A DNA stretch of 64,000 nt from Pedobacter cryoconitis (GCA_019352875.1 JAAAFW010000015.1:1156056-1220055), one strand, 5' to 3'; shown: positions 9,714 through 18,261, counted from the stretch's first letter. Numbers and translations are program-made. The notes: generated from the letters alone by a model not told the origin.

Positions 9714-9940
9714 TTAGTGCTTAACACTAAGGTAAAGCTAATGTAAATTTTAAGATTTAGTACGTCCAATGTGAAATAAATTCCGAAAATCATGTAAGTT
9801 GTTGATTTTCAGGGTGAAAAAATTAATCTTCATTGCTTTTGTATGGCTCATTGGTAATTTTGTCGTGTTGGTCGACCATTAAATTTTGATCATTGTGGCA
9901 TAAATATCCATCTCTTGCTTAGTGTTTAATGTACACTAAG
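9714..9940. repeat. Segment bounded by two related small palindromes
   Basis: TTAGTG-CTTAA-CACTAA (9714-9730) and CTTAGTGT-N7-ACACTAAG (9918-9940) share half-sites and bracket about 190 bp of non-coding DNA. They could be ends of a degenerate non-autonomous element or a pair of operators. No target duplication is obvious. Confidence 0.3.
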
Positions 9941-9949
9941 TGCTGATTT

Positions 9950-10489
9950 TTACTTACAGCATTCATAGTAAGGTTTAACCTTTTTTTCTTTCTCGGACCA
10001 GGCTACATATACCTTTGTTTCTTTACCTAAACGGTATTTGAAACCATTGAGGCCACTTTTTCTTAATTCTTCAAAAAAATCTTTATCAGGTGTGTTTTTG
10101 TCTGCTTGTTCATCTTCAGTTACTGCGGGTTCTAGAAAATTCTCTTCTTCGAAGAAAAGTTTGAGCTCCTGCTCCATAAAAGCTTTTTGTTTTTTCTCCC
10201 TGGCGAGGTCTACGCTTTCTTTGTAATTATCAAGCAGGTCCGACGCAAGTATCCGAACAGCATACACTGGCGCACCTCCTTCAGCGGTAATATTAAACTG
10301 TAATGCCATTTCTTTTGGTTTGGATCCCTGCAATTCTATCCTGAAAGTATCAGGTTTTAGTGTGTTGCTGAAATATTGAACAGTAGTTTGAAGATGATTT
10401 TGATCGGTAAGCTGATTATCTTTTGATGCTGAATTACAGGATGTGATAAGTAAAAGCAGAATAAAACAGGGGTAAAGAGGAAGTCTCAT
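9950..10489 (-). CDS. Putative lipoprotein of unknown function
   Basis: I do not recognise this 179-residue protein. It starts with a short hydrophobic signal ending in the lipobox LITSC (Cys18), so it should be lipid-anchored outside the inner membrane. The mature part is strongly charged, with runs of Glu, Asp and Lys (about 95-140), and probably helical. It is the last gene of a four-gene minus-strand run after kdsB (47 bp gap). The neighbours do not reveal its role. Confidence 0.75.
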   Translation of the reverse strand: MRLPLYPCFILLLLITSCNSASKDNQLTDQNHLQTTVQYFSNTLKPDTFRIELQGSKPKEMALQFNITAEGGAPVYAVRILASDLLDNYKESVDLAREKKQKAFMEQELKLFFEEENFLEPAVTEDEQADKNTPDKDFFEELRKSGLNGFKYRLGKETKVYVAWSEKEKKVKPYYECCK

Positions 10490-10536
10490 AAGCAGGATTT
10501 AATGTAATATAGGTAATTAATTATCCTTTTAAATAA

Positions 10537-11277
10537 TTATCGCTCGAAATTTTTAATCTTATCCAGATCCTGCGGTGTGTCGATAGCAATAGTTTCTAAT
10601 TCCGTAATACGTGTGTGGATTTGATAGCCATTTTCCAGCCAGCGAAGCTGTTCCAGGCTTTCTGCAAGTTCTAATGGTGACGGCGGCAGTCTGGTGATTT
10701 CCGCCAATGCATGACTTGTATAGCCATATATTCCTATATGTTTATAATATTGATGATTTGCCGCCCAGGCGGAAGGTTCATGAACGCGTTGAAAGGGGAT
10801 GGGATGTCGGCTGAAGTATAATGCCTCACCATTCGTATTCCGTACTACTTTCGGGATATTGTGGTTGAACAGTTCGTCATCATCATTGATCTTTTTGACA
10901 AGGGTAGCAAGTTGTACTGCTGGGTTATCCCTAAAGCATGACGCTAACAGTTCAATTTGCCGTGGATCTATATAAGGTTCATCGCCCTGGATATTAATGA
11001 TTACATCATATTCATCAAAGCTGGACGCTACTTCGGCACAACGGTCTGTTCCGCTTTGGTGGTCAGCTCTGGTACGCAAGTAAGGGGCATTAAAACTTTG
11101 AAGTTCTGCAATGATTCTGTCATCATCTGTGGCGACAATAACTTTGTCAAGAAGACTGGCTTTACAAGCCTGCTCGTAAACGCGTCGAATCATAGACTTT
11201 CCATTAATATCCACCAGTGGTTTACCCGGAAACCGGGTTGAAGCGTATCTTGCAGGAATAATCCCTAATATTTTCAT
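10537..11277 (-). CDS. kdsB: 3-deoxy-manno-octulosonate cytidylyltransferase
   Basis: KdsB activates Kdo as CMP-Kdo for lipopolysaccharide inner-core synthesis. The 246-residue length fits. The N-terminal nucleotide-binding segment IPARYASTRFPGKPL is diagnostic, and INIQGDEPYI and TDRCAEVA are also typical. It is cytoplasmic. It lies 49 bp from the deoxynucleoside kinase gene on the same strand, in a run from trpS. It supports a Gram-negative, LPS-bearing cell. Confidence 0.96.
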   Translation of the reverse strand: MKILGIIPARYASTRFPGKPLVDINGKSMIRRVYEQACKASLLDKVIVATDDDRIIAELQSFNAPYLRTRADHQSGTDRCAEVASSFDEYDVIINIQGDEPYIDPRQIELLASCFRDNPAVQLATLVKKINDDDELFNHNIPKVVRNTNGEALYFSRHPIPFQRVHEPSAWAANHQYYKHIGIYGYTSHALAEITRLPPSPLELAESLEQLRWLENGYQIHTRITELETIAIDTPQDLDKIKNFER

Positions 11278-11326
11278 CGGTAATAGATTGCGTTAGTACT
11301 TTACCAGTCTACTTTTTTATTTTTTC

Positions 11327-11941
11327 TTAGAAAAGCCCGTTAATTTCTGCTTCAATGGACTGGATAACATGACCCAGGTCTTCCGGATTACTGGTGAAAT
11401 CCAGTTTATCCTTATCAAGGATCAATAACTTGCCCAGTTGATAACCTTTAATCCATTCTTCATATTTTTCATTCAGTTTAGATAAATAGTCTAAACGGAT
11501 ACTTGCTTCGTAATCCCTTCCCCGGCGCTGAATATTATTTACCAACGTCGGAACTGAAGCACGTAGATATACAAGCAGGTCCGGTGGTTTGATAAACGAG
11601 GTAACGTTATCAAAGATGTCCCGGTAATTCTTGTAGTCCCTTGATGTCATTAGCCCCATTTCATGCAGATTTTCTGCAAAAATATGTGCATCCTCATAAA
11701 TAGTCCTGTCCTGAATCACATTGCGCTGATTGGTTTGAATATCCACAAGCTGCTGAAAACGATTATTCAGAAAGTAGATCTGCAGGTTAAAACTCCAGCG
11801 TTTCATGTCGCTGTAAAAGTCTTCCAGATAAGGGTTGTTATCTACTGCTTCGTAGAGGGCTTCCCAGCCATAGTTTTTTGCAAGTAACCCGGTAAGGGTA
11901 GTTTTTCCGGCTCCGATATTGCCAACGATTGCTATATGCAT
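11327..11941 (-). CDS. Deoxynucleoside kinase
   Basis: This 204-residue protein belongs to the dNK/dCK/dGK family, which phosphorylates deoxynucleosides for salvage. The P-loop GNIGAGKTTLTGLL is at residues 7-20. QDRTIYEDAHIFAENL carries the substrate-site Asp-Arg pair, and the lid segment RRGRDYE is Arg-rich. Substrate preference (dA, dG, dC) cannot be read from the sequence. It sits between trpS and kdsB with short gaps. Confidence 0.92.
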   Translation of the reverse strand: MHIAIVGNIGAGKTTLTGLLAKNYGWEALYEAVDNNPYLEDFYSDMKRWSFNLQIYFLNNRFQQLVDIQTNQRNVIQDRTIYEDAHIFAENLHEMGLMTSRDYKNYRDIFDNVTSFIKPPDLLVYLRASVPTLVNNIQRRGRDYEASIRLDYLSKLNEKYEEWIKGYQLGKLLILDKDKLDFTSNPEDLGHVIQSIEAEINGLF

Positions 11942-11987
11942 ATCTCTGTTCTAATGCTTGTAAATAAATAAATTTTGGCCGGCAGTA

Positions 11988-12986
11988 TTAAAAAGGCTTA
12001 AAGCCGATCAGTTCTCTGACGTCTTTTAGTGTCTGTCTCGCGCTAACCCTGGCTTTTTCTGCACCGCGCTGCGCCACTTGGCGTAGATAATCGGTATCAG
12101 CAGAAATTTCCAGGATCCTTTCACGGATAGGGGAGTTAAAGACAATCATATCTTCCGCCAGTTGTTTTTTGAAATCACCATAACGGATTGCACATTTATT
12201 ATATAATTCGTCAAAATGTGCGAGTGTATCAGTCGAGGATACTATTTTCATCAGGTCAAACAAATTCTGGATGGCTTCTGGTTTAGGCTGGTTTTCTTCA
12301 GTAGGGCCGCCGTCAGATACTGCTTTCGATACCTTTTTTCTAATTACTTCAGGAGAATCAGCCAGGTAAATACAATTAGCATCTCCTTCAGACTTACCCA
12401 TTTTACCTTTTCCGTCAAGTCCGGGAACTTTAACCAGGTTCTCGCTGTAGCTGAAGGCAAATGGCTCTGGGAAATAATCCGCATTATATAAACGGTTAAA
12501 ACGGTTTCCAAATGTTCTTGTCATTTCCAGGTGCTGTTCCTGATCTTTTCCTACAGGAACTTTAGTAGCTCTGTGAATCAGGATATCTGCTGCCATTAAT
12601 GATGGATAGGTAAGCAGGCCGGCGTTAACGTTATCAGGATTTGAACGGACCTTATCTTTAAATGAAGTACTTCTTTCCAATTCACCCATATAGGCATTCA
12701 TATTCAGGTAAAGGTAAAGTTCAGTTACCTCAGGAACATCCGATTGAACATAGATTGTTGCTACTTCAGGATCTATTCCGCATGCCAGATATTCAACCAG
12801 TACATTTTTTACATATCCGTTTAAATCTGTTGGTGTAGGATGTGTCGTGAGGGAGTGCAGATCTGCAATGAAAAAGAAGCAGTTATATTCATGCTGCATT
12901 TTCACGAAATTGGTTACTGCGCCAAAATAGTTGCCCAGATGTAATTTTCCTGTAGGTCTGATACCACTTAATACGATTTCTTTCAT
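11988..12986 (-). CDS. trpS: Tryptophanyl-tRNA synthetase
   Basis: This class I synthetase charges tRNA-Trp. I choose the ATG at 12986 (MKEIVLSGIRPTGK) over the TTG at 12995, which would add MKH ahead. That gives 332 residues, normal for bacterial TrpS. The HIGH-like motif is PTGKLHLGNYFG near the N terminus, and the KMSKS-like motif is KMGKSEG. It is the first gene of a same-strand run trpS - deoxynucleoside kinase - kdsB - lipoprotein with gaps of 46-49 bp. A near-consensus -7 box (GATATTTG on the minus strand, 13042-13049) lies upstream. Confidence 0.96.
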   Translation of the reverse strand: MKEIVLSGIRPTGKLHLGNYFGAVTNFVKMQHEYNCFFFIADLHSLTTHPTPTDLNGYVKNVLVEYLACGIDPEVATIYVQSDVPEVTELYLYLNMNAYMGELERSTSFKDKVRSNPDNVNAGLLTYPSLMAADILIHRATKVPVGKDQEQHLEMTRTFGNRFNRLYNADYFPEPFAFSYSENLVKVPGLDGKGKMGKSEGDANCIYLADSPEVIRKKVSKAVSDGGPTEENQPKPEAIQNLFDLMKIVSSTDTLAHFDELYNKCAIRYGDFKKQLAEDMIVFNSPIRERILEISADTDYLRQVAQRGAEKARVSARQTLKDVRELIGFKPF

Positions 12987-13192
12987 GTGCTTCAATTAGA
13001 TTGCGGTAATTTGACAGCAATGGAATGATTATCCATCGGGGCAAATATCCCGGGCCGAAATTAAGAAAAAACCCTTATCTGATGTTCTATTATATTTCTT
13101 TTTGTGAATTCAGTGGTAATTGTAAAGATTGATATTGTGTGTCAGCATAAGAATAGCCTGAAGCTAACGATAAGCTATTAATGTATTTTTTG

Positions 13193-13200
13193 TACGTTTG
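13193..13200 (+). promoter_or_regulatory. -7 box of plsC, very close to the start codon
   Basis: TACGTTTG fits the TAnnTTTG consensus exactly. Only 5 nt separate it from the plsC ATG at 13206, so transcription should begin at or next to the start codon. No good -33 box is seen. Confidence 0.45.
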
Positions 13201-13205
13201 AGTTT

Positions 13206-13940
13206 ATGATTTTGCTGTTACGCCACATACACCGTTTTTATGTAATCGTTGTAATCCTGTTTTTTTTTATACTTTTCTATCCTTTCTATTGGTTTGCATC
13301 CAGAAAATCTTCCCGTTATCCATTTCTGAATCTTCTCAGAACAGCTAACAGCTGGTTTAGCAGCTTGTTTTCTGGTATTTATTTCCGTTTTCATTACGAA
13401 AGTCCGCTTAAAAAGGATCAGGCTTATGTATTCGCTGCTAATCATTCGTCGAACCTGGATATTATGTTGTTTTGCCAACTGGCTAAAGGAGCTTATAGTT
13501 TCCTGGGTAAGGCAGAATTATTGAAGAACCCTGTATTGAAGTTGTTTTTTCAAACGATTGATATTCCATTGGACAGAGCGAGTAAGATGTCGGCGTTCCG
13601 TGCGTTCAAGCGGGCAGGGGAGCAGTTACATGCAGGAAGAAGTCTGATTATTTTTCCTGAAGGCGGTATTTCAGGAACTCATTATCCACCAACTCTGGAG
13701 CCGTTTAAGAATGGGCCATTTCGTATGGCGATAGAAACCGGGACACCTATTGTTGCAGTAAGTATCAGCGATGCCTGGAAACTCATGTGGGATGATGGTG
13801 CAAAGTATGGAACAAGACCTGGAATCTGTGATATTTATGTACATTCACCCATTGTTACAGAAAATATGGTGGCTGATGATGCCGAAATGCTGAAAGAACG
13901 TATTTTTGAATTGATAAAGCATAAAATTGTGCAGAAATGA
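13206..13940 (+). CDS. plsC: 1-acyl-sn-glycerol-3-phosphate acyltransferase
   Basis: This enzyme makes phosphatidic acid by acylating lysophosphatidic acid at the inner membrane. The 244-residue protein has an N-terminal membrane segment (about 11-30). The acyltransferase HX4D motif is NHSSNLD (His80, Asp85), and the second motif FPEGG is at 150-154. The ATG at 13206 is the only reasonable start because no other Met occurs before the catalytic motif. It overlaps gatC by 4 bp, which suggests translational coupling. Confidence 0.92.
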   Translation: MILLLRHIHRFYVIVVILFFFILFYPFYWFASRKSSRYPFLNLLRTANSWFSSLFSGIYFRFHYESPLKKDQAYVFAANHSSNLDIMLFCQLAKGAYSFLGKAELLKNPVLKLFFQTIDIPLDRASKMSAFRAFKRAGEQLHAGRSLIIFPEGGISGTHYPPTLEPFKNGPFRMAIETGTPIVAVSISDAWKLMWDDGAKYGTRPGICDIYVHSPIVTENMVADDAEMLKERIFELIKHKIVQK

Positions 13941-14227
13941 ATATAGACCAGAAAACAATATATAAAGTGGCTGATCTTGCCAGAATTGAAATCGATGCCG
14001 ATGAAGTAGAAACTCTTCAGGCGGATATGAACAAAATTCTGACCTTCATGGAGAAGCTTAATGAGTTGGATACGAGTAATGTAGAGCCTTTGGTTTATAT
14101 GAATCCGGAAGTGAATGTCTGGCGTGCTGACGAAGTTATCCAGGAGATAAGTGTAGAAAATGCTTTAAAGAATGCGGCGGTCCATAATGAAAACTACTTT
14201 ATGGTTCCTAAAATTCTGGAGAAATAA
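13937..14227 (+). CDS. gatC: Asp-tRNA(Asn)/Glu-tRNA(Gln) amidotransferase subunit C
   Basis: GatC stabilises the GatA-GatB complex that converts mischarged Glu-tRNA(Gln) or Asp-tRNA(Asn). The 96-residue length and the segments VADLARIEI and LNELDTSNVEPL are typical. Its ATG overlaps the plsC stop by 4 bp. gatB is about 31 kb away at 45175, and gatA is not in the window, so the subunits are unlinked here. Confidence 0.95.
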   Translation: MNIDQKTIYKVADLARIEIDADEVETLQADMNKILTFMEKLNELDTSNVEPLVYMNPEVNVWRADEVIQEISVENALKNAAVHNENYFMVPKILEK

Positions 14228-14289
14228 GACTCCGTTGTAACATTAATAGAATATGCTTGTCTAAATGTGATAACTATAAATAATACCTG

Positions 14290-15057
14290 ATGGAGAACCC
14301 GCTAATTAATATTAAAGATATCGGTCGTAAATATGTAATCGGATCCGAAGTGATTCATGCATTAAAATCAGTTTCACTGGATATTTTCAAAGGCGAATTT
14401 GTAGCATTAATGGGACCATCCGGATCGGGTAAATCTACACTGATGAACATTCTGGGGTGTTTAGATACACCGAGTAAAGGCGATTATATTCTCAACGGGA
14501 CAAATGTCAGTCACATGACCGATGATGCGTTGGCTGAAGTGAGAAACAAAGAGATTGGATTTGTCTTTCAGACATTTAACCTTTTGCCCAGATCTACTTC
14601 CCTTGACAATGTAGCCCTGCCCCTAATTTATGCAGGTGCTTCCAAGAAAGAGCGTGATCAGCGTGCACAGACAGCTCTTGAAAACGTTGGTTTGGGAAAC
14701 AGGGTAACGCATAAACCGAATGAACTTTCCGGCGGTCAGCGCCAGCGTGTGGCGGTGGCGAGAGCTTTGATTAACAATCCTTCAATTATTCTGGCAGATG
14801 AGCCGACAGGAAACCTGGATACTAAAACGTCCATCGAGATAATGGGGCTTCTGGAAGAAATTCACAGTAAAGGTAATACGATTATCCTGGTAACGCACGA
14901 AGAAGATATAGCGCAGCATGCTCATAGAATTGTCAGAATGCGGGATGGCCTTATAGAAAATGATTATAAAAATACCGATATTAAAACTGTTTCACCGAGA
15001 TTGAGTAAACTTTACGAGAGCGGTGATGATTTTGAACAGATCGGAAAACAGTTATAG
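14290..15057 (+). CDS. ABC transporter ATPase (LolD/MacB type)
   Basis: This 255-residue ATPase powers an ABC exporter of the LolD/MacB/FtsE group. The Walker A GPSGSGKST is at 42-50, the signature LSGGQRQR at 146-153 and Walker B IILADEP at about 166-172. The LDTPSKGDY and QTFNLLPR segments are usual in the MacB subgroup. There is no permease next to it. A MacB-type permease is 3.3 kb downstream at 18342, which makes a pairing possible. It is followed 12 bp later by the cobalamin adenosyltransferase gene. Confidence 0.92.
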   Translation: MENPLINIKDIGRKYVIGSEVIHALKSVSLDIFKGEFVALMGPSGSGKSTLMNILGCLDTPSKGDYILNGTNVSHMTDDALAEVRNKEIGFVFQTFNLLPRSTSLDNVALPLIYAGASKKERDQRAQTALENVGLGNRVTHKPNELSGGQRQRVAVARALINNPSIILADEPTGNLDTKTSIEIMGLLEEIHSKGNTIILVTHEEDIAQHAHRIVRMRDGLIENDYKNTDIKTVSPRLSKLYESGDDFEQIGKQL

Positions 15058-15069
15058 CATATATACGGA

Positions 15070-15618
15070 ATGAAAATTTATACCAAAACAGGAGATAAGG
15101 GGGAAACCTCATTGATCGGTGGTACCAGAGTTCCGAAATATCATTTACGAATCGAGTGTTATGGCACGGTAGACGAATTAAATTCCTATATAGGATTGAT
15201 TCAGTGTCAGCGGATCAATTCTCATTCAAAGGAGATACTTAAAGAAATTCAGGACCGTTTATTTACTATAGGTGCGGCATTGGCTGCAGACCCGGAGAAA
15301 TCCAGAATGAAAATTCCAGACCTTCATGAGGAAGATATCACGCTGCTGGAGCAGGAGATGGATAGCATGAATGAAGAGCTTCCCGCTTTGAAGCATTTTG
15401 TACTTCCTGGTGGGAGTACTTTGGTCTCATGGTGTCATATTGCGAGATGTGTTTGTCGCAGGGCCGAAAGACTGACCGTTCAGCTGAACACAGAAAGTGA
15501 GGTTGTACCCGGAGTGGCAATTTACCTGAACAGACTAAGTGATTATCTGTTCGTTCTGGGCAGAAAGATCGCACAGGACACGCAGACCGCTGAAAGTATC
15601 TGGATACCAAGGGTGTAG
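15070..15618 (+). CDS. Cob(I)alamin adenosyltransferase, PduO type
   Basis: This enzyme makes adenosylcobalamin from cob(I)alamin and ATP. The 182-residue protein has the PduO-type N-terminal motif TKTGDKGETSLIGGTRVPK and the conserved RCVCRRAERLT near residue 135. It is full length and cytoplasmic. It implies that the cell uses B12-dependent enzymes such as methylmalonyl-CoA mutase, though none is in the window. It lies 12 bp after the ABC ATPase gene, which may be coincidental. Confidence 0.93.
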   Translation: MKIYTKTGDKGETSLIGGTRVPKYHLRIECYGTVDELNSYIGLIQCQRINSHSKEILKEIQDRLFTIGAALAADPEKSRMKIPDLHEEDITLLEQEMDSMNEELPALKHFVLPGGSTLVSWCHIARCVCRRAERLTVQLNTESEVVPGVAIYLNRLSDYLFVLGRKIAQDTQTAESIWIPRV

Positions 15619-15633
15619 GAAGTGGAAAAAAAG

Positions 15634-15666
15634 TTTGTTTTCGTCAGCTTTTTTAATATACTTTTG
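15634..15666 (+). promoter_or_regulatory. Strong Bacteroidota promoter of the DUF2795 gene
   Basis: TTTG at 15634-15637, a 21-bp spacer, and TACTTTTG at 15659-15666 match the -33/-7 consensus fully. The expected start near 15672 gives a leader of about 30 nt. Confidence 0.8.
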
Positions 15667-15701
15667 CAAAACTAAATAAGAACAATAAAATAGTAAATAA
15701 T

Positions 15702-15923
15702 ATGTATTGGACACTAGAATTAGCATCGCATTTGGAGGACGCTCCATGGCCTGCAACAAAAGACGAATTGATTGATTACGGCATCAGATCAGGTGCACCG
15801 GTAGAAGTTATTGAAAACCTGCAGGCTTTAGAAGATGATGGTGAACCGTATGAAACTATTGAAGAAATCTGGCCGGATTATCCGACTAAAGATGACTTCT
15901 TCTTCAATGAAGACGAATATTAA
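15702..15923 (+). CDS. Small acidic DUF2795-type protein
   Basis: This 73-residue acidic protein resembles the DUF2795 family common in Bacteroidota. It contains ATKDELIDYGIRSGAPVEV, then an acidic tail (YPTKDDFFFNEDEY). The predicted fold is helical. The function is unknown. It has its own excellent promoter and a strong terminator, so it is a monocistronic and probably well-expressed gene. No signal peptide is seen. Confidence 0.85.
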   Translation: MYWTLELASHLEDAPWPATKDELIDYGIRSGAPVEVIENLQALEDDGEPYETIEEIWPDYPTKDDFFFNEDEY

Positions 15924-15937
15924 ATGAAACATAATTG

Positions 15938-15966
15938 AAAGTCCCGTATTACGGGACTTTTTTTGT
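15938..15966 (+). terminator. Intrinsic terminator
   Basis: A perfect 10-bp stem AAAGTCCCGT/ACGGGACTTT (15938-15947 with 15951-15960) with a 3-nt loop is followed by T-rich DNA. It ends the DUF2795 gene transcript. Confidence 0.92.
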
Positions 15967-16050
15967 TTTTGGAACGAAGATTGTTTTAAGAATTGTCAGG
16001 AGAGTGTCTGCTTTCTAAAAATTCAATTACAATCTAAAAATCTACAAACT

Positions 16051-16209
16051 ATGGGAAATTTACTTTATTTGGTCGCAGTAGTATTAGTTATACTATGGAT
16101 AATCGGATTCTTCTTTAACGGCTTCGGGAATGTTGGCGGTCTGATTCACGTTTTACTGGTCATTGCAATTATTGCAATTATTCTCAAGGTGATCAACAAG
16201 GCAGCCTGA
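16051..16209 (+). CDS. Small two-helix membrane protein (lmo0937/DUF5670-like)
   Basis: This short frame encodes 52 residues: MGNLLYLVAVVLVILWIIGFF, then a glycine-rich turn (NGFGNVGG) and a second hydrophobic helix (LIHVLLVIAIIAIILKVI). This two-helix layout with a short Lys-bearing tail matches the lmo0937-like small membrane proteins, often induced by stress. The function is unknown. It stands alone between two terminators. Its ATG follows an A-rich leader without a Shine-Dalgarno sequence, as expected here. Confidence 0.85.
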   Translation: MGNLLYLVAVVLVILWIIGFFFNGFGNVGGLIHVLLVIAIIAIILKVINKAA

Positions 16210-16244
16210 TCTGAATAATTCTGGAAATTATTATATAATAACAG

Positions 16245-16272
16245 CCGCTGATACTAATCAGCGGTTTTTTTT
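16245..16272 (+). terminator. Intrinsic terminator overlapping the ispD stop codon
   Basis: The 7-bp stem CCGCTGA/TCAGCGG (16245-16251 with 16258-16264) is followed by eight T on the plus strand and ends the small membrane-protein gene. The ispD stop codon, on the other strand, lies in its loop region, so the hairpin is partly coding for ispD. Confidence 0.85.
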
Positions 16273-16937
16273 GTTTGCAGAAACCAGTCTGCAAGCTGCA
16301 GATCTTCTGTATAAGTTATCTTGATGTTGGTTCTCTCACCAGGAAGCAGATGAATAGGATACCCTGCTTTTTCTACCACAGAAGCATCATCAGTAAAATC
16401 GATACGATAAGGTTGTAAATAAGCTTTTTTTAACTGTTTCAACTGAAAAGCCTGCGGTGTCTGGACCAAAAATATCTCATTTCTATTCAATGGTGTTGCA
16501 TGCTGTCCCTCTATCTGGATTCTAACTGAATCTACGGCCTGCAGAGCCGTTATTGCATTTCCCTCGAGTTCGGCTGCCCTGAAAGCATTTTCGATTAGCT
16601 CTGGGCTTACTAATGGGCGTACAGCATCATGAATTGCTACTACTCCGTCACCTTTAATCTTTTTTAGTCCGTTTTTAACAGAATCAAACCTTTCTGCTCC
16701 CCCTTTAACCAGCTGGTGAGCAATTGTGAATTCGTATTTCCGGCAAAGCTCTTCCCAAAATTCGTGTTGATGTATATTCAGAACTAAAATGATTTCAGGC
16801 TTTAGCGCGCAATTTGCGAATGCTTCTAAAGTATGCATCAACACTGGTTTACCCTGTAGCTCCAGGAATTGCTTTGGGACCGCGTGATTCATTCGGCTTC
16901 CTTTTCCTCCTGCAACTATAATCGCAATATATTTCAT
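16254..16937 (-). CDS. ispD: 2-C-methyl-D-erythritol 4-phosphate cytidylyltransferase
   Basis: IspD makes CDP-methylerythritol in the MEP isoprenoid pathway. The 227-residue protein begins with the CTP-binding signature IIVAGGKGSRMN and has PKQFLELQGKPV, plus VAIHDAVRPLVS. Length and motifs are normal. The last codons lie inside the terminator hairpin of the converging small membrane-protein gene. It is downstream of queA on the same strand, but a terminator separates the two. Confidence 0.96.
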   Translation of the reverse strand: MKYIAIIVAGGKGSRMNHAVPKQFLELQGKPVLMHTLEAFANCALKPEIILVLNIHQHEFWEELCRKYEFTIAHQLVKGGAERFDSVKNGLKKIKGDGVVAIHDAVRPLVSPELIENAFRAAELEGNAITALQAVDSVRIQIEGQHATPLNRNEIFLVQTPQAFQLKQLKKAYLQPYRIDFTDDASVVEKAGYPIHLLPGERTNIKITYTEDLQLADWFLQTKKTAD

Positions 16938-16994
16938 CTGAGTTTGTAAGTTTCTGTTGACTCTTAACAGGCCTAAATTTATAGAAAAACGGGT

Positions 16995-17031
16995 AAAAAA
17001 AATAGGAGCAGCTTTTAAGCCCTCCTATTTT
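16995..17031 (-). terminator. Intrinsic terminator of queA
   Basis: A 10-bp AT-rich stem AAAATAGGAG/CTCCTATTTT (16999-17008 with 17022-17031) is followed on the minus strand by a T-run. It lies just after the queA stop. Confidence 0.85.
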
Positions 17032-17050
17032 CATATCTCTTCAGCAATTG

Positions 17051-18100
17051 TTAGATAATTAACATTGCATCACCATAGCTATAGAAACGGTATTTTTCTT
17101 TTAAAGCTACTTCGTAAGCATTTCTCACATAGTCATAACCACCAAATGCACTTACCATCATCAATAGCGTAGATTCAGGTGTATGGAAATTGGTAATCAT
17201 CGAGTTTGCGATACTAAAGTCATAAGGAGGGAAGATGAACTTGCTGGTCCAGTCGTTGGCAGGCTTCAGCATTTTACCAGAGGAAACCGCCGATTCAATT
17301 GCACGCATAGAAGTAGTCCCGACAGCACAGATTCTTCTTTTTTCTTCTAATGCCTTATTAACGATGTTTGCTTGCTTTTCTTCAATGATAAACTGCTCTG
17401 AATCCATTTTATGTTTGGTCAGATCTTCTACTTCTACAGAACGGAAAGTGCCCAGTCCTACGTGTAAAGTCACTTCTGCAAAGTTGATACCTTTCAGTTC
17501 CAGACGCTTCATCAGTTCGCGGCTAAAGTGCATACCAGCAGTTGGTGCTGCAACAGCTCCTTCATGTTTAGCGAAAATAGTCTGATAACGTTCTTTATCC
17601 TGTGCAGTTGCTTTACGCTTAATGTATTTTGGAAGTGGTGTTTCACCAAGTATTTCGATGTTCTTTCTAAACTCTTCATCTGTTCCGTCAAAAAGGAAAC
17701 GGATAGTACGGCCACGTGAAGTCGTATTATCTACAACCTCTGCCACTAAAAGATCATCATCACCAAAATATAATTTATTACCCACGCGGATTTTACGGGC
17801 CGGATCTACCAGCACGTCCCAAAGGCGAAGTTCTTTATTCAGTTCACGCAGCAGGAACACTTCAATAGTAGCACCGGTTTTCTCCTTATTCCCGTATAGA
17901 CGTGCAGGGAAAACTTTAGTGTTGTTCAGGATCATGACATCCTGATCATCGAAATATTCCAAAATATCTTTAAATATTTTATGTTCAATTTTGCCAGTGT
18001 CTTTATGCAAAACCATTAAACGGGCTTCGTCCCTTTGTTCTGAAGGATTATTGGCAACTAATGATTCAGGCAGATTAAACTTAAATTGAGATAACTTCAT
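17051..18100 (-). CDS. queA: S-adenosylmethionine:tRNA ribosyltransferase-isomerase
   Basis: QueA transfers and isomerises the ribosyl part of SAM onto preQ1 in tRNA, giving epoxyqueuosine. The 349-residue protein is full length. Typical segments are LIANNPSEQRDEARL-like SLVANNPSEQRDEARLMVL near the start, AAPTAGMHFS, HVGLGTFRSV and NFHTPESTLLMMVSAF near the end. It is cytoplasmic. It is a single gene with its own promoter and terminator, divergent from the permease gene. Confidence 0.96.
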   Translation of the reverse strand: MKLSQFKFNLPESLVANNPSEQRDEARLMVLHKDTGKIEHKIFKDILEYFDDQDVMILNNTKVFPARLYGNKEKTGATIEVFLLRELNKELRLWDVLVDPARKIRVGNKLYFGDDDLLVAEVVDNTTSRGRTIRFLFDGTDEEFRKNIEILGETPLPKYIKRKATAQDKERYQTIFAKHEGAVAAPTAGMHFSRELMKRLELKGINFAEVTLHVGLGTFRSVEVEDLTKHKMDSEQFIIEEKQANIVNKALEEKRRICAVGTTSMRAIESAVSSGKMLKPANDWTSKFIFPPYDFSIANSMITNFHTPESTLLMMVSAFGGYDYVRNAYEVALKEKYRFYSYGDAMLII

Positions 18101-18126
18101 GTTTTAAAATAAAATAATTAAGGCCG

Positions 18127-18158
18127 CAAAATTACGTAATTTAATGCTTATTAATAAA
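18127..18158 (-). promoter_or_regulatory. Promoter of queA
   Basis: On the minus strand TTTA (18155-18158), a 20-bp spacer and TAATTTTG (18127-18134) match the Bacteroidota consensus with one change in the -33 box. The leader would be about 20 nt. Confidence 0.65.
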
Positions 18159-18261
18159 TATATCTTTATTCCGGTATTTTTATATTTAATTTAACCGTCA
18201 ATTCCTCTGGTAAATTGATTTTAAGCAGATACTAAACGTTTTCACGGGAGGATTGTGTGCA

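Larger units (their letters stand above)
9488..9949. other. 462-bp non-coding region between pyrG and a lipoprotein gene
   Basis: No credible gene is seen here. It holds the pyrG promoter, a minus-strand terminator (9635-9660), the 10-bp palindrome TGGTCGACCA (9869-9878), and two related small palindromes at 9714-9730 and 9918-9940. The latter share the half-sites TTAGTG and CACTAA. A short minus-strand frame at 9529-9711 runs straight through the terminator and is not believed. Confidence 0.6.

Noticed and set aside
12987..12995. TTG start adding three residues to TrpS
   Set aside because: The ATG at 12986 begins the normal TrpS N terminus.
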